From contig CM034613.1 in assembly GCA_020091685.1 (NCBI GenBank), positions 11,378,331-11,442,330 on the forward strand: a DNA stretch of 64,000 bases, read 5' to 3'. The position numbers and the translations under genes are program-made. Below are positions 46,591-58,900 of this stretch, piece by piece. Positions within the stretch are counted from its first letter, which is position 1. Every line of letters starts with the position of its first letter. The notes beneath the pieces are model-generated. The model worked only from the letters and a program-made list of their open reading frames with translations, was not told where the DNA came from and did not search any database. The DNA comes from Lutjanus erythropterus (Eukaryota > Chordata > Actinopteri > Lutjaniformes > Lutjanidae).

Positions 46591-47285
46591 TAAACCTCAA
46601 TGCAAAAAAAGTTGGGGCGCTGTGTAAAACATAAATAAAAACATAATGCAATGATTCATAAATACTTCTATTAAATTGAACACAGTGAAAAGACAAGATA
46701 CTTATAGTTCAAATTAAAAAACTTTAGTGTCTTTTGTAAATATATATTCCTCCTGAATTTGATGCCTGCAACAAGAGCATGTTTACCACTGTGTTACATC
46801 ACCTTTTCTTTTAACAACACTTTTAACTCAGTAAATGTTGGAGGACCCTTTATTGAGTTTTGAAAGTGAAATTATTTCTCATTCTTGCTTGATATACGAC
46901 TTCAGGTGCTCAACAGTCCGGGGCCTCTGCTGTCAAATTTTACACTTCATAATGCACCACACATTTTCAATGGGAGACAGATCTGGACTGCAGGCAGGTC
47001 AGTCTAGTACCTGAACTCTTTTACTGCAAAGCCATGCTGTTGTAACATATGCAGATTTAAAAAAAAAAAAGGTTTTGACATTGTCTTGTTGAAATAAACA
47101 GGGACGTCTCTGAAAAACACAGATGGCAACAAACTGTTTTTCTGTGTCCTCGAACCCATGTAGTACCCTTAATACAATTATGTGACTTTTTAATGCAGTT
47201 TTTAATGCAGCGCTGTCTGAGGGGGTCAAAGGTCGAAGGCATTCACACTTGGTTTTCAGCCTTGCCCCTTACATGCAAAGATGTA
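46591..47285 (-). pseudogene. Decayed Tc1-like transposon C, internally deleted
   Basis: The 3' end is at low coordinates (AAAAAAAGTTGGGGCGCTGTG, equivalent to the end of copy A in reverse) and the 5' coding part near 47280. On the minus strand, 46999-47229 still reads R-R-P-C-L-F-Q-Q-D-N, then T-T-A-W-L-C-S-K-R-V-Q-V-L-D, the region around the second catalytic Asp. Just upstream of this, the sequence jumps to the TTTGACCCC-like 5' region, so a large internal part including the first Asp is missing. A poly-A run (47056-47070) interrupts the frame. Inactive. Confidence 0.82.
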
Positions 47286-47899
47286 TGTCACTGTATGTTG
47301 TCCCTTAAGTAAATTTTAAATAGCAGTTAATTGCAACTCCCAGCTTTCTGATCAAGCCTCATAGTATGAGTAAATTTGAGGTAAATTGATGATCTAAATC
47401 TCCTCATGATGACTCGAGTCATTCAAGTCTTTGTTTGGCCTCTCCTGAAACACTCCAGCCTCGTCTAAATGTGTCACACGGTCGTGACTTCTCAGCGTGG
47501 TTTGTTAATTGCATCCCGGTGATGTTGCCTGGTGCTGTGATGAGTAATGACTGAAAGTTTTTTTTTTTTGTTTTTTTTTTTGTACTATGAGTAAAATGAG
47601 CTCATCACACCTGACATTAGCCTACACTATATGACACATGTTGTTAACATGAAAATAAGGATTGTTTTGGGGTTTCTCTTTCATTGTGCTGGGATCTTCA
47701 TCCAGCTTCAGTCTGTCAAATATGTCCTTAAAAGTCTAAACACTGATTTAGTCAAAGAGACAGACAATAGATAAAAGATATGATGAATTCACCCGCTGTG
47801 CAGATTCACATCACTTGTTACAACACTTTTTCTCCTCTTCAAGTCATTTTTTTTGTCATCATTTGTGTCTCTTCTTCCGCTGTTTCCCTGCTGTCAGAC
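47286..47899. other. Non-coding stretch, no gene seen
   Basis: T homopolymers at 47560-47581. The part around 47490-47555 (TTTGTTAATTGCATCCCGG) might be conserved, but support is weak. Confidence 0.4.
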
Positions 47900-48130
47900 A
47901 CAGCTGCATTAGTCCAGGTCTGGGTTAGACATCCATACAATGATAACTGCTCTCCATTACTAGCAGATCTTAATTATACCATCCCCTCAAGGCCTGTTAG
48001 CCGGGGCACAATTACAATTTGCAATTATGGCCTAAAAGGGTTGTCACATTAGGTGTTGCTCAGAAACCTGCAGAGGTATTGATTACAGCTCATTAATCAC
48101 AACACAAAATGAATGCCGCATTTCGTAACT
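47900..48130. other. Candidate conserved non-coding element with homeodomain-like sites
   Basis: Contains TCTTAATTATACC (47968-47980), the near-palindrome AATTACAATTTGCAATTATG (48010-48029) and ATTACAGCTCATTAATCAC (48082-48100). TAATTA, ATTTGCAAT and TTAATCA cores within 130 bp of otherwise repeat-free DNA are typical of developmental enhancers. No gene is seen nearby except the calsequestrin 11.6 kb away. Not provable without alignment. Confidence 0.33.
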
Positions 48131-48780
48131 GTGTGTGGAAAATGGGTCTGCAGATGGAAAAATGATGTGCATTTAGTCAACTTGTTCTCAATAGGATGAA
48201 AGGCTCGAAAGAAAAAGATGTCTGTTTTCAACATGAAGCGCCCGACTGTTTCAGTGGGGTCGGCTCGGCAGGCGGTGCTTGGTTTGAGGGGATTTAGAGA
48301 AAAAGAGTTTTTATATTAGTTTGAGAGATAATGAGGAAGATTATTGCAAATCTAGAACACTAAGCAAGGGTGAGCATCACCAGAGAACCAACACTGAAAC
48401 TAGAATGTCTGCATTTTCTGAAGAAAATGCGTGTGACTGCTGCATCAGCTGCTGCTCACCCGCCAAAGCTTCTGAACGAGTCCCTGCAAAAAGTGTTCAT
48501 GACTCATGTCTGAAGATACCACTCAAAATGGTAGAGATAATTGACCCTTCGCTAAGCCCTGCCTCCAAACAGCAACTGTCTAGCTTAGTAACCGTAACTA
48601 GGGCTGTCTAGCTTTCTGTTCCTCTACATGTTGAAGTGGTGTGCAGGAGGCTCTGAGAAGAGCAATACTCATCATTGCATGAGTCTGGATGGCACTTTCT
48701 TTTTTGTTGTCTCTCAAAAATGCGAAACACAAGCGCACACGTACGGTGAATGGATTAATCTCTGTCTTCATCTGCTCTAA
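48131..48780. other. Non-coding stretch, no gene seen
   Basis: A 96-codon frame at 48321-48611 has a cysteine cluster (around C-D-C-C-I-S-C-C-S-P) but no recognised domain or splice context. Its 3' part overlaps CTAAGCCCTGCCTCC, which looks like a dispersed fish repeat. Confidence 0.4.
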
Positions 48781-49000
48781 CATAAGCTTTGTCAAGTCTA
48801 AGCCAGCTCTCTTCTGCAAATGCAGTCCGGCTGGTTTGGTTGGGTGATCCATCTCAAGGACTGCTGCACTAATTGAGCCCCTAAATGACTGAGTAATTGC
48901 CACTGACTCCCAAAATGACATATATGACCAGTGGAGAGACCTTGAGGCCACATCCAGACACAATCGGGGATTGCAGTGATTAGCTGCAGGGTTTGTGGCT
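48781..49000. other. Candidate conserved non-coding element
   Basis: Repeat-free DNA with CACTAATTGAGCCCCTAAAT, GACTGAGTAATTGCCACTGA and GATTGCAGTGATTAGCTGC. The 139-codon minus frame over it has no family motif and seems to be chance. Texture-based call. Confidence 0.28.
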
Positions 49001-50154
49001 GTGTTGTGGGTGTGCATTGGTGTTTATTTGTGCTGAGAACATAACTGCTGTATAACAATCAAGAAATTATGATCTACATCTCTGATTCAAAAGCAGCAAC
49101 AGTTTGGTTAGGTTTACGCATCAAAACTTGATCAAAGTTCAGGAAAAAAAGTGATTTTGGCTAAAGTAAGTATGATATGCCACGTAATGAATAAGTTAAA
49201 ACTTTAATCAAATCACTGCTGACTTTAAGTTTTTGGAATTTTGGACTTCTGGACTATGGCCACTAGGGACCGATGCCTAGTGATGGACATAAATACGGGT
49301 CAAAATAAGCTGCTTGTACAAACAACATACTGAGTGACCCAGACACATCTTTTCTAAAAGGAGCTAAAGACTGATTCCGATTGAACGACCATCTGCTTCA
49401 GTCTCTTGATTGTAAGCATCCTGATTGTAAACAGGTTAAAACCCGTTGACCCTGCTTCAAACATAATTTTCCCTCGCTGTCTCTTGTCACATCCTTGGTT
49501 CACAGATTTACACAGCTCACACATACACACACACACACAACATGCACACTACATTACGTATACCCATCCTGCACACACCAACTGTTCGGTCTGAAGCTTG
49601 ATCAGTCAGGCTGTCAGGTTTTCAGTTACTAAGCAACACGTCATCCTCCAGTCATCAGCCAACTGTCAAAGAGGCTCTTCATATTGACATCTCTTGACAG
49701 AGACTAAATGGTCTCGCAGTGCTGGCATGAGCGCAGACGCTAGAGACAGAAATTAACTTCTGCTCCAGGCACAGATGCCCTACAATTTTCAGAAAATGAG
49801 CAGTAAAGGCCTCAAAGCGCTCCTGATTAGGTGTGTGCTGTCTTTGCATTTCACTATGTTCACATTTTTTTCACTGACTCACCAAATATTAATGGTGGAT
49901 GCAAATGCCGTCCCCCGTGGGCCAGCGTGGGTGATGCGTGACTGGGGGATTCTCTCCAGTGCATTCTGGGTGAGAAAAATAAAGTGGTAGAAAACCAAGT
50001 GTGCAGCCTGAAGCAGTTGGAAATGTTGGCAGCATGCAGACAGCAGTGCTGCGCTAAAAACACTGCATCAACAAAAAAGTACAGGGCAACAGTAAACATG
50101 ATATCTAGCTGCCCCATATCTCTGCAAAAAAGTCACTTTCTGTGTTTTTTTCTT
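49001..50154. other. Non-coding stretch, no gene seen
   Basis: Short CA run at 49525-49539. No exon or mobile element recognised. Confidence 0.45.
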
Positions 50155-50209
50155 TTATATATATATGTATGTATATATATACGTATATATACATATATAT
50201 CGATATTTA
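50155..50209. repeat. AT-rich (TA)n/(GTATAT)n simple repeat
   Basis: Imperfect alternation of ATATAT, GTATGTATAT and ACGTATAT. Able to extrude a cruciform in principle. Confidence 0.9.
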
Positions 50210-52980
50210 TGACTGTTGTCATTAAGTGTTCATAATTATGTCATCTTTAGTACAAAATTTACATCGTTTGAGATATCTTTGTCATGACAATTTGACATTA
50301 ATTAAACCAATAATGTCTTTGTTATGACAACCTGACTAACTTTGCTTGATGACAGAATAGAGTACCAAAGTTTTATTACTTTGTCAGAACCTTTTGTAAT
50401 GGTATCATTAATAATTTCCTGTCTATTTTGCATGTAAAATTACATAATTAACAGAATTACACTGACCACAGTCATAAACATTTTTAAAGACACATTTTTA
50501 ATGCACATCCCGTACAAATACAGTGTTACCAAAGAAGATTTTAAAAGATTGCCTGCATAAACACTGAAAACTGTCGACAGTAAGAAATTGGTGTTATAAT
50601 ACAAAAACATTTTCTTGAAAAATAAAAGAGGTGATAAAACACTGGGATGGACGTGGTTCTCACGTGGTTAAGGCTGTGAAATAGTCATAGTTTGGGAAGG
50701 TTAAGGCAACAAAACTAATGTTGCGCAGGTTCAGGATAAAACGATGATAGTAAAGACGTCAAGTTAAGTAGATCATGTGACACCACTGAAGGGACTCATA
50801 TAACTTTATGTAACAGGTAAATTTCCATAATGTCTTGGTTTTAGATAGGACTCAAACTTCACTTTGGTGAAAATCCTCTGTTTATTCTAGCCTGGTGCAT
50901 CTCTTTCAGCAGCTAATGGGTACTGTGCATATCTGTATGGATTGCCAAAGGTGGTGACGAAAAAAATTGATGAGTTGGGAAAGAGAACAGGCTGGGTCAG
51001 ACAATAGCCATTGGGTTCTGAGACTGCATTTCAGCCAGTGGACTGTGTACCTGCGTGCAACCAAACTCTGCTCAGATGTGATTGGTCAATACTACTTAGA
51101 CTATAAAATAGACAATTGAAAGCTTCTGATACCAAAATCTTGCCTCTGATCTTCAGAGTCTGCATTCATATGCCAGTATTTGTTTATAGTTTACTGACCA
51201 CCTGATGAATCCAATATTCACTCTCTTTTAGCTCTGGTTTTGGTCTCCTCCAACTCCTGAGGGAAATATCTGCCTCTTTAGCTGCTTAATGCTCCATATG
51301 TTCAAATCTCTAACTGTGTCTGTCTAATTTTTTGTGCTGAGCAGGCAGTGTGCAATATGTCTTAGAGCTTCACTGAAACCTGCTGCCTATGGCTGGCCAA
51401 AAACAACACTACAGAAAACATGGAAACGGCCCCGTTGTGGTTCAAGCACCTAATTGTGAGCCGTTAAGAGCATTTCCACCAAAAATAAATTGGTTCAGAA
51501 CATGAAGAAATGGCTCCCAGTTGGAAACAAAACAGCAGGTTTTTCTCTGGAACCAAAGTGGACATGTCATATTGTACAGGCTGTGGTGCGTTGTGCAATG
51601 CCCTCTGTTGATCATTTCCTTGAGAGTCCATACAAGGGTTTAAGACTCTTGAACGGAGCTGAATTATTGGTTGTAAAAGGGCCATGAGAGGAACCATAAA
51701 CAGTAAAGTTGTGAGTCAGACAACTAAACAATGAGCTGAAAATTGCTCCATAAAGTTGCTTTAAAATGAAAGATACTTTTCACCCTGCAATGTGCTATAT
51801 TTCATCATGCACTGAGGCAAATTCAAGCCTTGAGTCTTATTCGGCACTACAGTCAAGTGCTGAATCTTGCATGAAGTCAGACTGAACTGCCCTTTTATTC
51901 ACAGCTGAGTGCCATCCTGGAAGACAGCTGAAGTCCGACAGCCATTCAGAGAGTCTCACCTGAAAGACTGGGACTTTTCAAGTGTAAAATTTGGTTCACT
52001 CACAGCTGCTGCGCGCGCCCTCCCTCTATTCTTCTGGAAATGTCAAGGCCTAAATTGCTAATAATATAAAACTGAACGTCAAAGAATCTCTGTGTATATC
52101 TGCTCTGGCTGTGCTTGTGTGCGAGCTTGTGTGAGAGAGTGTACACTCTTTTCTGCCCTCTCTGGTTGCTTGGACACCAGTGCTGAGAGGCTGGCCTGTG
52201 TTTCATGCTGAGTGCCAACCTACCACTTTACCACGAGATCTACATGTGTGTGTTTTGTTGCCTTTCTTTCCGTATGTTTCCATGTTTATCTGTGTATGTG
52301 CATGTTTATGTTGTCATGCTAACCTTCTTTTGTGCAGCCTGCTTTTACGTGCGTCTTATTTTTTGATTTTTATAAACTTTAAAGCATGCTAGTGTGTGTG
52401 TATGTGTGAGTGTGTTGGAGCAGGGGAGAGCATTGGTAGCGTGTGGAGACGCTTAGCAACATTTATGCCAGCATACGGACCGTGGGTGTGGGACAGAGAG
52501 AAGCAGGCTCCAGGGCCAGACCGGTCCTAGTAGGAGGTGGTAATGTGTGTGTGGGGTTGTGACTTGGGTCTGATTTGGCAGATTACTCATATTTGATAAA
52601 CGACTAGTCAAACAAATCTTGTATTAAACATGTTAAATGTGGTCAGCTGAAGTGGGTTGATGTGATTCAGAGGACAAAAAACCTGATTACAACAGGTTGA
52701 TGTCATATGTGTACACCCACTGCTAGGCACTGATTGCCTGCAGGATACTTGTGTCGCAGCAAGCAGCAAAAACCATGACTGAATCTTAACTCCAACGCAG
52801 TGCCTTAAAGCTGAAATCCATTATGACTTCTTTAAAACTGAGATATTCTTGAGTTCCATCCAAGATATAATCCACTGGTTTGTAGCTGATCATTTTGAAA
52901 CCTTGAGTTTGGCATTATGGCCGTCATATGGCACTGCAAGGTATGCATTGCTGTGTCTTTATCCCGAGGGTGTTTTCATG
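50210..52980. other. Non-coding stretch, no gene seen
   Basis: No array or repeat family recognised. The frames on both strands at 51464-51697 mirror each other and lack motifs. Confidence 0.45.
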
Positions 52981-53290
52981 TCACACTTTTGGAAATATGA
53001 GTTCTAAAAGGGTTCTTCTTGAATGGCTGAGGTTCTTCCCAGAACCATTTACTTCAGAAGAACCTTTTTTAAAGAAAAAGTCTGTATATAGTTATTTGCA
53101 AGACTATCATTAAGAACATTTTTCATCCAAAGAACCCTTTTTGGAAAAAAAGCTTGTCAAGGATTATTGAAAAATATAATAAATACAATACAAAATGGTT
53201 TTTGGAAGCACCTACTGAGTGTGTCCTAGATAAAACCCTTGGAATATAAAAAGGTTCCTGGTAGAAAACGCTGCATGGGTTCTACTTTTC
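52981..53290 (+). mobile_element. GGTTCT-rich element, copy 1 (partial)
   Basis: Left end CACACTTTTGGAAATA, then AAAAGGGTTCTTCTTGAATGG, CCCAGAACCATTT, AGAAGAACCTTTTTTAAAG, CATCCAAAGAACCC and a single AAAACCCTTGGAATATAAA unit. Same order as the left part of copy 2. The right end is missing. Confidence 0.72.
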
Positions 53291-53339
53291 TCGGGAGACA
53301 TTACTGTTGAGTTTTATTTCTTCAGGCTTTTGAGCACCT

Positions 53340-53516
53340 CAAGCCGAGTGCCATCTAGTTCCATTATATTCACAAGAAGCCAGACATCTCTGTGGCTGAT
53401 ATCTCCAAAAGTTGGCAACTCACACCAAAACAATCTAGATGGATAAACAGCTCTACGGGTAAGAGGATAAATACCTATTTTTGATTTTGGGGTGAACAGT
53501 TCTTTGAAAGTGCATA
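53340..53516 (+). repeat. Interspersed repeat family G, longer copy
   Basis: TCTGTGGCTGATATCTCCAA, GGCAACTCACACCAAAACAA and TTTTGGGGTGAACAGTTCTT are in the order I recall for a widespread teleost repeat. The end is related to 31972-32036. Confidence 0.6.
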
Positions 53517-53520
53517 TGAT

Positions 53521-54179
53521 TACAAAAAAAACAGATGTAATCTTTAAAATGAGAGCAGATTTCAGAAACTGTAAATGAAATACAGTGCTTTAGTCATTTT
53601 GACCTCTTCTAATAACTCTTAGAGCTCGGTCTCATCATCTCCACTAAGAGTGATTACCCTGCAGTCATTAATTACTGCCTAGTTATTAACCACACTGGCA
53701 CATTTTCCTGTTTCCTACGCCCTTATTCAATTTCTTCAGCATGTGCCGTTGTTTCTTAATTTCCTCCTCTGTTCATGACTTTCCCCGTTATTCTCCATCC
53801 CTCGCTCTCTCGTCTAATTTTCTCTTTTCCCATTACACCTTGCACGCCCTCCTACCCCCTCTCGTTGACTCTCTGTCTCCCTGCGATAGAGCCTTTAGAT
53901 CTCATTAGCGCCCCAGCTAAGACGTGTCACATTCTCACCCTCTGCCATCGCGGAGGAGGTGACGTACAACGTGAAGGCCTTTCATGGCTCTGCGGAGACG
54001 CACTGCAGGTTGCTGACTTCTAACTGGAACCAATTCAGTCATTGCAATGAAGACTGTGATATCATCATGAACCTCTTAGCTGATAGACTGAAGCCTTTAG
54101 AACATAAAACCAGGCAGAAGAAATTATTAGCTTGTATCTTTGAATTGTCCATTTTCTGATGGATACATTTTTATGTCGG
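53521..54179. other. Non-coding stretch with a possible conserved patch
   Basis: The part at 53625-53720 (CAGTCATTAATTACTGCC, AGTTATTAACCACAC) has homeodomain-like cores and no repeat match. Otherwise nothing. Confidence 0.3.
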
Positions 54180-55046
54180 GACGCTCTCTGAAATAAGGGT
54201 TCCACAGGGTTTTTCCTGAAGGGCACAAGTTCTATCCAGAACCATTTGTTTCTCAAGAACCCTTTTTTTTTTTGAAGAAAGGGTTTGTCAAGGATTCTTT
54301 GTAAGATCAAGGGTTCCATTAAGAACCATTTTCATCCAAATAACCCTTTAAGGATTCTTGAAATCCTTGAAGACATTTAAAATTAAGACATTTTTCATTA
54401 TATGATGGTTCTGGATAAAACCCTTGAAATATAAAGACAGTTCTCGGTATAACCCCCTTGGAGCGTTTGAGATAAAACCCTCAAAACACAAAAGGGTTCT
54501 CTGTAGAACTCCCTGAATTGGTTCTAGATAAAATCCTTGGAATAATAAAAGGTTCTCAAGTAGAACCCAACTGACTGTGTTCGTGATAAAACCCTTGGGA
54601 CATGGAAAATATTCTTGAAAGAACCCCCTGAGTGTGTTCTAGATCAAATCCTTGGAATATGAAAAGGCTCTCGGTAGATCCTCATGAGTACATTCTAGAT
54701 AAAACCCTTGGAATATTCTTGTTAGAACCTACTAGGTGGGTTCTTGTTAGCACCCTTGGATGGTGGGAAGGTTCTGGATAGAACCCCTTGAGAGGGTTCT
54801 GGATGGAACCTTTACATCATAGAAGGGTTCTCTGTAGAACCTCTTACAGGGGATTCTGGGTGAAACCTTTTACAGATGGTTCTAGATTTTAGCCTTTATG
54901 TTGGGTTTTAGGTAGTTTTCTATGAAAGGGTACCAATTTGAACCTTTATAAAAGGTTCTACCACTAACCAAAAAACGTTCTCTTATAGGGACAAGCTGAA
55001 GAACCCTGTATGGTTCCAGTTCACACCTTTATTTCTAAGAGTGTAA
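54180..55046 (+). mobile_element. GGTTCT-rich element, copy 2 (full length)
   Basis: Left end ACGCTCTCTGAAATAAGGGT and right end CCTTTATTTCTAAGAGTGTA form imperfect terminal inverted repeats of about 20 bp. The interior holds roughly ten units of about 50-60 bp built on AAAACCCTTGGAATATAAA, then a GGTTCT-containing stretch and AGAACCCC. Each GGTTCT/AGAACC pair is a small palindrome. No protein frame. It appears to be a non-autonomous DNA transposon expanded by internal tandem duplication. Confidence 0.8.
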
Positions 55047-55730
55047 CATCTATTGTCATGGAGAGTAAGATCTTATAAGAGACTTCTTTATTCATCTGCA
55101 TCTTATGCATCTATTTTTAAGAGTGCTTAGCGAATTTCAGGGGCTTTTTATTTTTACAATTCAAAAACCAAAAAAATAAATTAATCTGCATTAATGGGTC
55201 TGATTGGTGGACTTTATTTGCTTTCATTTGCAATTTCACCTCATCAAGTCATCTACATGAGACATATTTACAGCAGTGTAATATGTGCCTTCTTGTCTGA
55301 TGAAAAGAGCCGTTTGAGTCGTCCTCCAGTCGCCGTAGCAACAGCACACACACACATAGTTTAACGACTCGGTACAAACCGTACGGATGCTTGTTATTAC
55401 TCATCTTGAGTTGATTTGAAAAGAACGTGAAGGAGGGTTAAGAATGAGAAGATGGACTTGTAATGAGGTCTGTTAGAGCAACTGCCAGAGGAGGGTGCTG
55501 TTTACCTCAGAGGTGCAACAGGTTAGGGTGTCACTCCATCACATGCATGCATCTACATAGACACACACACACACACACACACACATACATACTGCATATA
55601 CAGAGGCTAATTAAATGAAGGGGGAGCTGTTGCTATGGGTCACACATCTGTTTATTCTATTAAGTGGAAATGTCAGCTCTCAGTGGCAGTAAAAATCTCT
55701 TTAAGACCTTTTTCTCCCTGACAATAGATG
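55047..55730. other. Spacer between two inverted elements
   Basis: Single-copy-looking DNA with a CA run at 55561-55585. No gene seen. In a transcript it would be the loop between inverted copies 2 and 3. Confidence 0.6.
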
Positions 55731-56360
55731 TTACACTCTTAGACATAAAGGTGCTAACTAGAACCATAAAGGGTCTGACTTATCCTCAGAGCAGAACCAT
55801 TTTGGTTCCTGATATAATGATTTAAAAAGGTTCCACTTGGAAGCTACCTAGAACCAAACATAAAGGGTTACACCCAGAACCATCTCTGAAGGTTTCACCC
55901 AGATCCCCCTATGAGAGGTTTTGAAAAGAAAACTCTCTCTGGGGATTCCATCCAGAACCCTTCCATCTTCTAAGAGCACTAACAAGAACCCACCCAAGGA
56001 GTTCTATCAAGAACCTATTTATACTCCAGGGGTTTCATATTGTATAGGATATTTTTATATTTTAATAATTTTATATTCCAAGTGTTTTATCTGGAACACA
56101 GTCAAGGAGTTCTCCTGAGAACCCTATTATATTCTAAAGGTTTTATCTAGAATGCAGTCAGGGGGTTCCACTGAAAACCTTTCATTATTCCAAGGCTCTC
56201 GTCTAGAAACAACCAACAACAATTTAATGAAACCCTAAGCCTTACAAAGAACCTTTAATGAACCTTTTCTTAAAAAGGATTCTTCAGAAGCAAATGGTTC
56301 TGGGTAGAACCCCAGCCTTTCATGAGGATCCCCTTTGGAACCCTTATAATCTGAATATAG
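55731..56360 (-). mobile_element. GGTTCT-rich element, copy 3 (inverted)
   Basis: Starts TTACACTCTTAGACATAAAG, the reverse of the right end of copy 2. It continues with GGGTTACACCCAGAACCATC, CCATCCAGAACCCTTCCATC and GTGTTTTATCTGGAACACAG, which mirror copy 2. It has fewer internal units and its far end near 56350 is worn. No coding capacity. Confidence 0.8.
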
Positions 56361-57574
56361 CAAAGGGATGTGTGTAGTCTGCTTATCTCTGCATCAAGTC
56401 TCTCTCTCTGTCTGTCAGCATGTACTGACTGATGTAATAAGTCTTTGAAAAAAAATGTCAAATCCTGCTGCTGCCTGCCATTACTGCAGCAGCCACTCCT
56501 GCCTGCCACTTCTCAAAATATTTGATACAGAGCTGATGAGTGTAACCCAAAGCCTGTCAGTCAGCCTGTCACCAGACTGTTCTTGCACTTTCTGACAGCT
56601 GAAAAAGAAAAGAAATTATTCTTTTGAGACCTACAGGCATGCAACATTAATGAGCATCAGGTATAAAGTGAGATACAGTGTCTACATCATCATATGCCTA
56701 TTATTGGTTTGTTTTGATAGACCTGAACAATCAATTTTATTTTCTCTTAATTAGCTGGGTAATATTAGTCTGAAATCTTTGTAACAGGCTAATTGTTGTT
56801 GCCATATTTGGCTAACAATAAAATGTTTTTTTCAGTGGAAAATGGATTAAATAATGGAATATCAATGGAATAATAATGAGGTAATATCAAATGATGTTTT
56901 CACAATATCAGTGATACCTTCAAAATCACAATCAACAACATCTTGGAAGTCAAAACTGGTAATTTACCACAATAATGCTGACATTTATCTTGTTCCCTTT
57001 TGTTTGAAAATATCAAACCATGGTTTTGCCATCTTGCTATCTTTAGATGTGCTTATCCATTATGGGCCCATTTTTGGCCCCTTATACTTTATTACATAAA
57101 TTTCAGTCTAATATTACTCAGATATATCAATTTTTACCAAGCTATTACCTGGCTATTACGTGGCTGTAATGTAAAGTGCTACCCTAGGTAGGTTTTTATC
57201 AAGGCTTTACGATGTTTATTGTATAGCAGCTATTAGCAACAAGGCAAAACAAAAACTTAAAAAAAACCATTAAGACAAAATATAAAGGGAACACAAGATA
57301 ATATATATATATAACACATATGGGAATAATAAAGACAAATATATCTGATGCCCAGATGTGTCAGTAGGGTTTAAGAGGTTAAATATGTGCCAGTCAGTTA
57401 TAAACATTCATGGTTATGATGGTGTTATACCAGTCTTATGCACACCCCTTCAAATAAAGTGTTGCCAATATTTTTTATATCTGAAAGCTCACACTATCAT
57501 GGTGCTCCATCTGTGTAGTAGAGACCCTCGACCAGTGCCCAACCCTCCCACACCCTCACTGGCATCTAAATAGG

Positions 57575-57578
<4 letters not shown>
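56361..57578. other. AT-rich non-coding stretch, no gene seen
   Basis: No array except a short AT run at 57301-57312. No exon recognised. Confidence 0.5.

Positions 57579-57637
<59 letters not shown>
57579..57637. repeat. (CA)n microsatellite, about 29 units
   Basis: Pure CA run preceded by AGGCATA. Confidence 0.97.
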
Positions 57638-57639
<2 letters not shown>

Positions 57640-58900
57640 TCTGACCCACCGTGCTGGCAGGGCGAGAAGGCAGATCATATTACACAGTGTTATTAATAGT
57701 CACCCTCTCCCCTCTCTCATTGTAAACTAATAGCTGACATGATCTCAAACTGTCTCTGAGTCCCCCTCTCTCTCTCATTCCAGGCCTCCATCTCTTTTCT
57801 CCACTCAGATCATTTCTTCCAAAATACACTCCACATGCGTGTCTGACGAGTGTGCAGAAATATGACATACATGACACTGGTGTGTCAGCTACTCTACATG
57901 ACAGCCCCTTACCTAACAATTTTTTGTAATGATCCAGTGGTTTGCTGATGCCTCTGATGTAGGTTAAAGTGGTACACTGTGTATTTATACTAAGAGCAAG
58001 CTAATTTGAGGTAATGCCATTGACACACAAGACAAACAGTCCCTGTGTTTTAACTACAGAGTCTCACGGTTATCACCCTATGAACATGCCAATAGTTTCA
58101 CACTAGTCCACTGACTGACAGAAGGCACTAATGTGCCAAGAAAAGAAGCGATGCACCAGCAAAATGCAGAGAAGAATAAGATTTCAAGCTAATAAACAAC
58201 AAATAAAAATACATAAACTTTTCATATGAGGTTTTTAGGCTTCAAGGATGCAAACAATGCTTTTTGGTGAGAAACACTAAATATAAACAGAACTAAATTA
58301 AAAAACAAAAAACAAAAACAAAAACAAACAAACAAATAAAAAACTCCACAGGGTGCATTAAACAGTCAAGCTCAACAATGATTTTACTGTTGAGAAAGTT
58401 CTATTCACACCAACTGGTAGAGCAAAATGTAATTTTCAACAAGTAAGTACAATGTTTATATAGAAATACAACAAAGAGGACATATTCTATAGATCTGGTC
58501 AATATGTTGGACAGTTTACTCAAAAATGCAGCAAAGTAATGTATTATCCAACCGTTAGGCTGGCTTTACATGGTGACACTTCAATAAAAACTAGTTGCAG
58601 GTTGCAAAATTGCATTAAACAAAGGGAAGTGTCCAGAAGATCTTCTGTTTTTTCATTTTGTTGTTGTTGAGCCGATGTCAGGTTAAAATCAGTTAAAATC
58701 AGCTGTAATGCTATTGGACCATTGTTTGATGTCATCAACAAATTATCAGTGTTTTGATTGACGGTTGCATGGAACAACGGTTGTGGCTGAGTTTCACCCA
58801 ACAAAACATATGTCAAACTTTTACTGTCTTAACAATGCATTTTTATGACTCCAAAGTCAACATCGTCCAGCTAAATGGAACAAAATTCTAATCTGCAGTT
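57638..58900. other. Non-coding stretch, no gene seen
   Basis: An (AAACA)n-like patch at 58303-58340. The 90-codon minus frame at 58544-58816 is glutamine- and asparagine-rich without a motif. Distal upstream flank of the calsequestrin gene. Confidence 0.45.

Noticed and set aside
48598-49017. 139-codon minus frame
   Set aside because: No motif seen; it overlaps DNA that looks more like a conserved non-coding element, and other frames are also open.
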